Positions 57,092 through 64,000 of a stretch of 64,000 bases of DNA are shown in pieces. Each line of letters starts with the position of its first letter. Positions within the stretch are counted from its first letter, which is position 1. Both the position numbers and the translations under genes were made by a program. Below the pieces are notes generated by a model, which made no database searches, was not told where the DNA came from, and saw only the letters and a program-made list of their open reading frames with translations. Location: the NCBI RefSeq assembly GCF_026625125.1, contig NZ_CP113097.1:868001-932000 (forward strand), written 5' to 3'. Source of the DNA: Pseudomonas putida (GTDB taxonomy: Bacteria > Pseudomonadota > Gammaproteobacteria > Pseudomonadales > Pseudomonadaceae).

Positions 57092-58000
57092 ATGCCTTTG
57101 GCCGAGATACCATTGTGCGTCTGGCGTACCCGGAGTCAGAAATTTTCATTCCGGGGCCAGAGCATAAGTTACTGGACCGCAGGGCAAGGAGAGCCTCTGC
57201 TGCTGTTGCATGGATTCCCGACCGCAAGCTGGGATTGGCATTACCTCTGGGCGCCGCTGGCCCAGCGCTTTCGCGTCATCGCCTGCGACATGCTCGGCTT
57301 TGGCGATTCGGCCAAGCCGCTCAACCATGGCTACAGCCTGATCGAACAAGCCGACCTGCAGCAGGCGTTGCTTGCCCACCTCAAGGTCGACCAGCCTGTG
57401 CACCTGCTGGCACACGATTACGGCGGCAGTGTGGCCCAGGAGTTGCTGGCGCGGCACCATGAACAGCAGAGTGCGGACATCGCCAGTTGCGTGTTTCTCA
57501 ACAGCGGTCTGTTCCCTGAAAGCTGCCGGGTACTGTTGATACAGAAACTGCTGCTCAGCCGCCTGGGTTGGCTGGTGGCGCGCTCGTTCGGGCGCGACGA
57601 CCTGGTGCGCAACGTCAGCCAGGTCTACGGGCCGTGCACTCACCCCAGCGAAAGCGCACTGGATGATTTCTGGAGCCTGATCGCGGCCAACAGCGGCACT
57701 CGCATCCTGCACAAGCTGGTAGGTTTCGTGACCGAGCGCAGGCTGCATCGCGAGCGCTGGGTGGGGGCGCTGCAGCGTGACGGCGTGCCCATGCGCTTGA
57801 TCAACGGTGTGGTCGATCCGCTGAGCGGCGCGCAGATGGTCGAGCGTTACGGACAACTGGTGCCCAACCCGGACATCGTGCAATTGCAAGGCATAGGCCA
57901 TTACCCGCACACCGAAGCCCCTGTGCAGGTACTGCGCCATTATCTGGCCTTTCGCGAACAGCCGCTGCGCTACGTCCCGCAAAAAGTGGCCTGGTCCTGA
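57092..58000 (+). CDS. Alpha/beta hydrolase with aspartate nucleophile
   Basis: The 302-aa protein has HGFPTASWDWHYLW and the elbow AHDYGGSVA, where the nucleophile position is Asp109. This is the pattern of epoxide hydrolases and haloalkane dehalogenases. GIGHYPHTEAP near the end holds the catalytic His. ATG 57092 is preferred over TTG 57071. The downstream SDR begins 113 bases later in the same direction. Confidence 0.8.
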   Translation: MPLAEIPLCVWRTRSQKFSFRGQSISYWTAGQGEPLLLLHGFPTASWDWHYLWAPLAQRFRVIACDMLGFGDSAKPLNHGYSLIEQADLQQALLAHLKVDQPVHLLAHDYGGSVAQELLARHHEQQSADIASCVFLNSGLFPESCRVLLIQKLLLSRLGWLVARSFGRDDLVRNVSQVYGPCTHPSESALDDFWSLIAANSGTRILHKLVGFVTERRLHRERWVGALQRDGVPMRLINGVVDPLSGAQMVERYGQLVPNPDIVQLQGIGHYPHTEAPVQVLRHYLAFREQPLRYVPQKVAWS

Positions 58001-58113
58001 GCGACTGACATCGTTGCGCGTTATCGCCTGGCATTCAGCCTGAGTGAGCTTGATTGTCCGCCGGCAGAGGCTGGTGGACACTCGAGGCCTTCAACCTATC
58101 TGGAGCCAGGAGC

Positions 58114-59025
58114 ATGAGCGAGCCGGTACGTCTGCAAGACCGTGTGGTGATCGTCACCGGAGCCGGTGGTGGCTTGGGCCGCGCCCATGCCCTGCTGTTC
58201 GCCGCGCGTGGCGCCAAGGTGGTGGTCAACGATCTTGGAGGCTCTACCCATGGGGAAGGTGCCAGTGCTTCGGCGGCCGACCGGGTTGTCGAGCAGATCC
58301 GCGCCGCGGGAGGCATGGCCGTGGCCAACCACGACTCCGTGAGTGACGGCGCACGCATCGTCGAACAGGCGCTGGACAGCTTTGGTCGGGTCGATGTGCT
58401 GGTCAACAATGCCGGCATCCTGCGCGACAAGACCTTCCACAAGATGGACGACAGTGACTGGGATCAGGTCTACCGGGTCCATGTCGAGGGCGCCTATAAG
58501 GTTACCCGGGCTGCCTGGCCCCATTTACGCGAGCAGAACTGGGGGCGGGTGATCTTCACCGCTTCGACCTCTGGTATTTATGGCAACTTCGGCCAGGCCA
58601 ATTACGGCATGGCCAAGCTTGGGTTGTATGGCTTGACCCGCACCCTGGCCATCGAGGGGCGTAAGCACGGCGTGCTGGTCAATGCCATCGCGCCCACCGG
58701 TGGCACGCGCATGACCGAAGGGCTTATCCCGGCACAGGTGTTCGAGCGCCTCAAGCCTGAACTGGTCAGCCCCTTGGTGGTTTACCTGGGCAGCGAGCAG
58801 TGCCAGAGCAGCGGTGAGCTGTTCGAGGTGGGTGGAGGCTGGATAGGCAAGGTGCGCTGGGAGCGTAGCCTGGGTGTCGGCTTCGACCCGAGGGAAGGGT
58901 TCAGCCCTGAGCAGGTGGCCGACAGCTGGAACCAGATTGGTGATTTCGCTGACGCGGTACACCCGCAGGACAGCCTGCAGGCGTTGCAGCAGATGATGGC
59001 GAACCTGCAGCGCTATCCGCTGTAG
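58114..59025 (+). CDS. Short-chain dehydrogenase (MFE-type 3-hydroxyacyl-CoA dehydrogenase-like)
   Basis: The 303-aa SDR resembles the dehydrogenase domain of peroxisomal multifunctional enzyme 2. It has VTGAGGGLGRAHALLFAARGA with NDLGG, the Ser-Tyr-Lys active site in FTASTSGIYGN and YGMAKLGLYG, and a C-terminal extension of about 60 residues. A fatty acyl-CoA or steroid substrate is likely. GGAGC precedes the ATG at 58114; the longer frame from 58054 was rejected. Confidence 0.85.
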   Translation: MSEPVRLQDRVVIVTGAGGGLGRAHALLFAARGAKVVVNDLGGSTHGEGASASAADRVVEQIRAAGGMAVANHDSVSDGARIVEQALDSFGRVDVLVNNAGILRDKTFHKMDDSDWDQVYRVHVEGAYKVTRAAWPHLREQNWGRVIFTASTSGIYGNFGQANYGMAKLGLYGLTRTLAIEGRKHGVLVNAIAPTGGTRMTEGLIPAQVFERLKPELVSPLVVYLGSEQCQSSGELFEVGGGWIGKVRWERSLGVGFDPREGFSPEQVADSWNQIGDFADAVHPQDSLQALQQMMANLQRYPL

Positions 59026-59057
59026 CGTGCGTCCGCCACGCCCCAAACGCCCTGTAA

Positions 59058-59088
59058 ATAAAAAAAGGCCGCTGCAAGCGCAGCGGCC
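59058..59088 (-). terminator. Terminator downstream of hmgR
   Basis: GGCCGCTGC-AAGC-GCAGCGGCC (59067-59088) is a perfect nine-base-pair stem. The A tract before it is a U tract on the minus strand, so it fits termination of hmgR, about 180 bases after its stop. Confidence 0.8.
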
Positions 59089-59268
59089 AATCGAGACGTC
59101 AGATCAAGGAGCTTCAAAATCAACGTCGGTGAACCTAGCAGGCCTGAAAGGCGGGGGGAGGGCCCTTCATGCCGGCCAGTGACCCCAGAATAAGCGCTTG
59201 ATCAGGCAAGAAAAATAGCCCCTCGCGACATTCACCTTTACGTTCCAGGCAACAGTGCCAGCGCCCGC

Positions 59269-60051
59269 TCAGGCCTTCGGCGCGTAACCCATGCGCCAGC
59301 TGGTATTGCCCGCTGCTGCCAGCAGGCGCTGCGCCGCCGGCCCATGTTCATCGGCGTGAAAGATCGAGGTCGGCCCGACTACGGTCATCACCGCAGCGAT
59401 CTGCCCCATGGCATTGAAAACGGGCGCCGAGAGCGCATCCACGCCCGGCATCAGCAAACCGTGCACATGGTGCAGGCCCCGTTCGCGAATGCCTGCCAGC
59501 AGCCGGTCGTAATCGCTCGCGCTCTGCTGCAGCACGGCAAGTTCCTTGTCGCGCAGCTCCAGGGTTTCGCGTTCAGGCAGGTACGCCGCAAACACCAGGC
59601 CGGTGGACGAGCTGAGCAGCGGCAGCACCGAGCCGATCTGGGTCACCACCGTGACCGCCCGTACAGCAGGCTCGATGCTGACCACCGTGGCCCCCTGATT
59701 GCCCCACACGGCGATGAAGCAGCTTTCGTTGAGTTCGTCACGCAACTGCGACAAGGGCAGCGCAGCCAGCTTCAGCACATCGATGCTACCCAACGCTGCC
59801 AACCCCACGCGCAATGCTTCGCGGCCCAGCCCGTAGTGGTTGGTGGCCGCATCCTGTTCGGCAAAGCCACTGGCAATGAGCGCTTGCAGGTAACGGTGCA
59901 CTTTGCTCGCGGGCATCTGCACGTGCTCGGCCAACCGCGACAGGGAGGTAGACGGGGAGAGCTCGGCGAGGGCTTTGAGGATGTCGGTGCCGACTTCCGC
60001 CGAGCGGACCTTCTGCTTGCCGTTGTCGGTGGGGGGGCTGGCTTTGGCCAT
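59269..60051 (-). CDS. hmgR: IclR-family regulator of the homogentisate pathway, HmgR
   Basis: The 260-aa protein has an IclR winged HTH (TDILKALAELSPSTSLSRLAEH region, residues about 21-80) and the IclR effector domain. It is divergent from hmgABC. HmgR of P. putida represses hmgABC and is released by homogentisate, binding a 17-base palindrome. Such a palindrome is present in the shared promoter. Confidence 0.92.
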   Translation of the reverse strand: MAKASPPTDNGKQKVRSAEVGTDILKALAELSPSTSLSRLAEHVQMPASKVHRYLQALIASGFAEQDAATNHYGLGREALRVGLAALGSIDVLKLAALPLSQLRDELNESCFIAVWGNQGATVVSIEPAVRAVTVVTQIGSVLPLLSSSTGLVFAAYLPERETLELRDKELAVLQQSASDYDRLLAGIRERGLHHVHGLLMPGVDALSAPVFNAMGQIAAVMTVVGPTSIFHADEHGPAAQRLLAAAGNTSWRMGYAPKA

Positions 60052-60114
60052 GGGTTACGGGTTTCCGGATTCGTCGAGTCGCGCCTTTATAGCTTGACGC
60101 CTGACACGGAGCAA

Positions 60115-60131
60115 ATTACGTTATTCGTAAT
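60115..60131. promoter_or_regulatory. HmgR operator
   Basis: ATTACG-TTATT-CGTAAT is a perfect 17-base palindrome 35 bases before the hmgA start. It matches the size of the HmgR operator described for P. putida (from memory). A further half-site (ATTACG) follows at 60135-60140. GGAGG at 60156-60160 is the hmgA ribosome-binding site. Confidence 0.85.
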
Positions 60132-60165
60132 CTGATTACGATAAATATAAAATCCGGAGGCATCG

Positions 60166-61473
60166 ATGAACCGCGACACGTCGCCCGACCTTCAGTACCT
60201 GAGCGGCTTCGGCAATGAATTCGCCAGTGAAGCACTGCCTGGGGCCCTACCCATCGGGCAGAATTCTCCGCAGAAGGCCCCCTATGGCCTGTACGCCGAG
60301 CTGCTGTCGGGTACGGCGTTCACCATGGCGCGCAGCGAACTGCGCCGGACCTGGTTGTATCGCATCCGCCCCTCCGCCCTGCACCCGCGCTTCGAACGGC
60401 TGGCGCGTCAGCCACTGAACGGGCCGTTGGGCGCCGTCACCCCCAATCGCCTGCGTTGGAACCCTCAACCGCTCCCCGCTGAAGCAACCGACTTCATCGA
60501 AGGCTGGCTGCCGATGGTAGCCAACTCGGCTGCGGACAAACCGGCGGGGGTGAGTGTCTACATCTACTGCGCCAACCGCTCGATGGAGCGTGTGTTCTTC
60601 AATGCTGACGGTGAACTGCTGATCGTGCCGGAGCAGGGCCGCCTGCGCATCGCCACTGAGCTGGGGCTGCTGGAGGTCGAGCCGCAGGAGATCGCGGTGA
60701 TACCGCGCGGCATGAAGTTTCGCGTCGAACTGCCTGATGGCCAGGCCCGTGGCTACATTGCCGAGAACCACGGCGCGCCATTGCGCCTGCCGGACCTGGG
60801 CCCGATCGGCAGCAATGGCCTGGCCAACCCCCGAGACTTCCTGGCCCCGGTCGCGCACTACGAGGAGGCTCAAGGCCCGGTGCAACTGGTGCAGAAGTTC
60901 CTGGGCGAACACTGGGCCTGCGAGCTGCAGCATTCGCCACTGGACGTGGTGGCCTGGCACGGCAGCAACGTGCCCTACAAGTACGACCTGCGCCGTTTCA
61001 ACACCCTCGGCACGGTCAGCTTCGATCACCCCGACCCTTCGATCTTCACCGTCTTGACCTCACCGACCAGCGTGCACGGTCTGGCCAACATGGACTTCGT
61101 GATTTTCCCACCGCGCTGGATGGTGGCCGAGAATACCTTCCGTCCACCGTGGTTCCACCGCAACCTGATGAACGAGTTCATGGGGCTGATCAGCGGTGCC
61201 TACGATGCCAAGGCCGATGGTTTCCTGCCCGGCGGCGCGTCGCTGCACGGGGTGATGAGCGCCCACGGGCCCGATGCCGAGACCTGCGAGAAAGCCATCG
61301 CCGCTGACCTCGCGCCGCACAAGATCGACAACACCATGGCCTTCATGTTCGAGACCAGCCAGGTGCTGCGCCCGAGCCTGCAGGCCCTCGAATGCCCGCA
61401 GTTGCAGGCCGACTACGATCGTTGCTGGGCCACCTTGCCGAGCACCTTCAACCCGAACCGGAGATACCCATGA
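60166..61473 (+). CDS. hmgA: Homogentisate 1,2-dioxygenase
   Basis: HmgA cleaves homogentisate to 4-maleylacetoacetate, the central step of phenylalanine and tyrosine breakdown. The 435-aa protein has the iron ligands His331, Glu337 and His367 ([11 protein letters not shown] and AHGPD) and the active-site His288. Loss of this gene gives a brown pyomelanin phenotype in Pseudomonas. The stop overlaps the hmgB start (ATGA). Confidence 0.97.
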   Translation: MNRDTSPDLQYLSGFGNEFASEALPGALPIGQNSPQKAPYGLYAELLSGTAFTMARSELRRTWLYRIRPSALHPRFERLARQPLNGPLGAVTPNRLRWNPQPLPAEATDFIEGWLPMVANSAADKPAGVSVYIYCANRSMERVFFNADGELLIVPEQGRLRIATELGLLEVEPQEIAVIPRGMKFRVELPDGQARGYIAENHGAPLRLPDLGPIGSNGLANPRDFLAPVAHYEEAQGPVQLVQKFLGEHWACELQHSPLDVVAWHGSNVPYKYDLRRFNTLGTVSFDHPDPSIFTVLTSPTSVHGLANMDFVIFPPRWMVAENTFRPPWFHRNLMNEFMGLISGAYDAKADGFLPGGASLHGVMSAHGPDAETCEKAIAADLAPHKIDNTMAFMFETSQVLRPSLQALECPQLQADYDRCWATLPSTFNPNRRYP

Positions 61474-62762
61474 ACCAGTCCGCCATTGCCCGTAGTTGGG
61501 TAGAGCACGCCAACGGGCACAGCGACTTCCCGCTGCAGAACCTGCCGCTGGGCATCTTCAGCCGCCCAGGTGAAACGCCGCGCTGCGGCGTTGCCATCGG
61601 TGATGCGGTTCTCGATCTGGAGGCCGTACTGGCTGCCGGGCTGTTCGAGGGCCAGGCCAAGGCTGCGGTGGAGGCTACCCGTGGTGGTGCGCTGAACGCC
61701 TTTTTCGCCCTCGGCCGTGAGGCCCGCGTGGCGCTGCGCGAGCGATTGTTGGCGTTGTTGGGCGAACACAGCGAGCACCAGGCGGTGCTCAAAGGGGCGC
61801 TGCATCCTGCCAGTGATTGCCAGTTGCACCTGCCAGCCAAGGTCGGCGACTACACCGATTTTTATGTCGGCATTCAGCACGCCACCAACGTCGGCAAGCT
61901 GTTCCGCCCCGATAACCCACTGCTGCCCAACTACAAGTACGTGCCGATCGGTTACCACGGCCGCGCCTCGACCCTGCGCCCGTCGGGCACCGATGTTCGC
62001 CGCCCCAAGGGCCAGACGCTGCCCGCCGGGCACACCGAACCGACCTTCGGCCCGTGCGCGCGCCTGGATTACGAACTTGAGCTGGGTATCTGGATTGCCC
62101 AGGGGAACGAGATGGGGCAGGCGATTCCGATCGCGCAAGCCGATCAGCACCTGGCTGGCCTGTGCCTGCTCAACGATTGGTCGGCGCGTGATATCCAGGC
62201 CTGGGAATACCAGCCGCTGGGGCCGTTCCTGTCCAAGAGCTTCATCACCACGCTGTCGCCCTGGGTGGTCACCGCCGAGGCCTTGGAGCCTTTCCGTTGC
62301 GCCCAGCCGGCACGCCCGCAAGGTGATCCGCAACCGTTGCCCTACCTGCTAGACCCGCGTGATCAGGCCCACGGTGCCTTCGACATCGAACTGGAAGTGC
62401 TGCTGCTGACCGAGCGCATGCGTGAACAGGGCTTGCCCGCTCACCGCCTGGCGTTGAGCAACACCCTGAACATGTACTGGACTGTGGCACAGCTGATCGC
62501 CCATCACAGTGTCAACGGCTGCCAGTTGCAGCCAGGCGACCTGTTCGGTTCGGGCACGCTGTCCGGTGCTTCGCCCGATGCTTACGGCAGCCTGCTGGAG
62601 ACCACCTTGGGTGGCAAGCAGCCGGTGGAGCTGGCCAGTGGCGAGCAGCGCAAGTTCCTCGAGGACGGCGATGAAATCATCCTGCGTGCCCGTTGCAAGC
62701 GGGATGGCGTGGCCAGCATCGGCTTTGGTGAGTGCCGCGGCAAGGTCATTGCCGCCAACTGA
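61470..62762 (+). CDS. hmgB: Fumarylacetoacetase
   Basis: HmgB hydrolyses fumarylacetoacetate to fumarate and acetoacetate, the last step. The 430-aa protein has the N-terminal SH3-like domain and the catalytic FAH domain, with [19 protein letters not shown] near residue 130 and [10 protein letters not shown] metal-binding residues. The ATG at 61470 is coupled to hmgA. It lies ahead of the isomerase gene although it acts after it. Confidence 0.96.
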   Translation: MNQSAIARSWVEHANGHSDFPLQNLPLGIFSRPGETPRCGVAIGDAVLDLEAVLAAGLFEGQAKAAVEATRGGALNAFFALGREARVALRERLLALLGEHSEHQAVLKGALHPASDCQLHLPAKVGDYTDFYVGIQHATNVGKLFRPDNPLLPNYKYVPIGYHGRASTLRPSGTDVRRPKGQTLPAGHTEPTFGPCARLDYELELGIWIAQGNEMGQAIPIAQADQHLAGLCLLNDWSARDIQAWEYQPLGPFLSKSFITTLSPWVVTAEALEPFRCAQPARPQGDPQPLPYLLDPRDQAHGAFDIELEVLLLTERMREQGLPAHRLALSNTLNMYWTVAQLIAHHSVNGCQLQPGDLFGSGTLSGASPDAYGSLLETTLGGKQPVELASGEQRKFLEDGDEIILRARCKRDGVASIGFGECRGKVIAAN

Positions 62763-62774
62763 GGGAGCAGGGTA

Positions 62775-63407
62775 ATGGAGCTGTACACCTACTACCGTTC
62801 CACCTCTTCCTACCGGGTGCGTATCGCGTTGGCGCTCAAGGGCCTGGATTACCAGGCCCTGCCGGTCAACCTGCTCAAGGGCGAGCAGCGCGGCACCGAG
62901 TATGCAGCGGTGAACCCGCAGGGCCGGGTCCCGGCGCTGCGTACCGACGATGCCCAGCTGCTGGTGCAGTCGCCGGCGATCATCGAGTACCTGGAAGAGG
63001 TTTATCCACAGCCTGCGCTGTTGCCCAGTGGCGCTGCAGCGAGGGCCAAGGTACGCGGTGTGGCGGCCATCATCGGTTGCGACATCCACCCGTTGCACAA
63101 CGTCAGTGTGCTCAACCAGTTACGCCAGTTGGGCCATGACGAGGCCCAGGTCAACCAGTGGATCGCCCACTGGATTGGCCAAGGCCTGGCGGCTGTAGAG
63201 CAACTGATCGGCGACGATGGCTACTGCTTTGGTGAGGCGCCGGGGCTGGCGGACGTCTATCTGGTGCCGCAACTGTATGCGGCCGAGCGATTCAATGTCG
63301 ACCTCGGCAGCTATCCGCGCATCCGCCGGGTCATGGCATTGGCCGCCAGGCATGCTGCATTCGCCATGGCGCACCCGTCCTGCCAGCCAGATACACCGGC
63401 TCAATGA
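62775..63407 (+). CDS. maiA: Maleylacetoacetate isomerase
   Basis: MaiA (hmgC) is a zeta-class glutathione transferase that converts maleylacetoacetate to fumarylacetoacetate. The 210-aa protein has the active-site YRSTSSYRVRIALALKG and NPQGRVPAL (glutathione site). GGAGCAGGG lies before the ATG. The stop overlaps the convergent SirB1-family gene by seven bases. Confidence 0.95.
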   Translation: MELYTYYRSTSSYRVRIALALKGLDYQALPVNLLKGEQRGTEYAAVNPQGRVPALRTDDAQLLVQSPAIIEYLEEVYPQPALLPSGAAARAKVRGVAAIIGCDIHPLHNVSVLNQLRQLGHDEAQVNQWIAHWIGQGLAAVEQLIGDDGYCFGEAPGLADVYLVPQLYAAERFNVDLGSYPRIRRVMALAARHAAFAMAHPSCQPDTPAQ

Positions 63408-64000
63408 ATCGAACGCTTCGCCACCGGTAGCTGGCCGATACGTTCGGTCAGTTTCAGACGCTGCACCGGATCCTCGGTGAGCAGCAAGGCATGCTCCAGG
63501 TCGAAGCGTTCGGCCTGGGGGCAGTCGAGGTGCTGGTAGAGCGAGGCGCGGGTCATGTAGTCACTCACTTGCACCGGGCCCAATTGCATGACCCGTTCGG
63601 CGTCGATCAGCGCGGCCAGGTGGTTGTCATTGTTGATATGCAACTGGCGCAAATTACGCGACAGGCGCTGCAGCATCTGGGCCGGGGTAGCCGTTCGCAG
63701 GTGCTCGGCTGTCAGTGGCATGTGCGGGCCAAACTGGCGGGCCAGCAACTCGCGGCAATCATTGGGGTACAGGCGCCGGCCACCGCAAGGGTCGAGCAGG
63801 TGATCGGCACCGGGTACGCGCAGCAGAAAGTGCCCTGGGAATGCCACACCCTCCAGCGCTATGGACAGGCGCCGGGCCAGTTCCAGGGTGATGATGGCCA
63901 GCGCCAGCGGTTGGCCCCGGCGGCGCTGCAAAACCTTGTCCATCAGTGCTGCCTGCGGGCGCAGAGGGTGGTATTCATCCTGCTGGAAGCCCAGCGCATT
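63401..64000 (-). CDS. SirB1/transglutaminase-like TPR family protein, partial
   Basis: The open frame runs off the window, so the N-terminus is missing. The 199 visible codons contain the SirB1 core: RRRGQPLALAIITLELARRL, PGHFLLRVPG and the DPCGGRRL region, then C-terminal helical TPR-like repeats (DYMTRASLYQHL). Family members pair with protein-modification or regulatory systems, and no specific role can be given. An internal ATG at 63943 is not the true start, because the family-like residues continue upstream. Confidence 0.8.
   Translation of the reverse strand, partial: NALGFQQDEYHPLRPQAALMDKVLQRRRGQPLALAIITLELARRLSIALEGVAFPGHFLLRVPGADHLLDPCGGRRLYPNDCRELLARQFGPHMPLTAEHLRTATPAQMLQRLSRNLRQLHINNDNHLAALIDAERVMQLGPVQVSDYMTRASLYQHLDCPQAERFDLEHALLLTEDPVQRLKLTERIGQLPVAKRSIH

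Overview
Reading and limits: everything here was read by eye from the sequence and the translations. Family names and strain comparisons come from memory, and no database search, alignment or structure prediction was run.

Organism: high-GC gammaproteobacterial chromosome, almost certainly the Pseudomonas putida group. The gene order recC-recB-recD, yfiRNB, mmsAB, ggt, an McpS-type chemoreceptor, pcaHG, trmA, cioAB, rlmG, a PpoR-type LuxR solo, fprB, mscL, radA, cstA, fabV, a short LOV protein and hmgABC matches my memory of one continuous stretch of P. putida KT2440 (roughly PP_4674 down to PP_4618). No rRNA, tRNA, CRISPR array, prophage or insertion sequence was seen.

Layout: 1-9.3 kb is recCBD, with ATGA-coupled genes. 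9.4-11.7 kb is the yfiRNB cyclic-di-GMP switch. 11.9-15.4 kb is mmsAB (valine catabolism) with a divergent LysR gene. 15.5-17.3 kb is an AT-rich cassette, hcp - glycine-rich putative effector - membrane putative immunity protein. 17.5-23.8 kb holds a cupin, LysR/TauE, a quinol-monooxygenase-like protein, mdaB, another LysR and ggt. 23.8-28.4 kb holds the chemoreceptor, a zinc metallopeptidase and pcaHG behind a perfect PcaQ-type box. 28.4-32.1 kb holds trmA, an NCS2 permease and an MFS exporter. 32.3-35.1 kb is cioAB plus a DUF2474 micropeptide behind a perfect ANR/FNR box. 35.1-41.7 kb holds rlmG, ppoR, fprB, mscL, radA and a second NCS2 permease. 42-51 kb holds a PilZ protein, an AA10 LPMO-like protein without a visible signal peptide, cstA-yjiX-yjiA, a MetF-MetV-like fusion, a thiolase and fabV. 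52.1-56.9 kb is a probable light-response neighbourhood: folM operon, MerR regulator without B12 motifs, PilZ-like protein, short LOV photoreceptor and a MioC-like flavodoxin. 57-59 kb holds an alpha/beta hydrolase and an SDR. 59.3-63.4 kb is hmgR/hmgABC, and the window ends inside a SirB1-family gene.

How genes work together: several modules feed central metabolism. Valine goes through mmsAB, protocatechuate through pcaHG, and phenylalanine/tyrosine through hmgABC. FolM, 6-7 kb from hmg, makes the tetrahydromonapterin cofactor used by Pseudomonas phenylalanine hydroxylase. The chemoreceptor probably senses TCA-cycle acids, which are end products of these routes. Three loci relate to cyclic-di-GMP or PilZ domains.

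Most notable: the hcp-effector-immunity cassette is the best candidate for an undescribed system. Next are the LOV/MerR/PilZ-like locus and the LPMO-like protein lacking an export signal.
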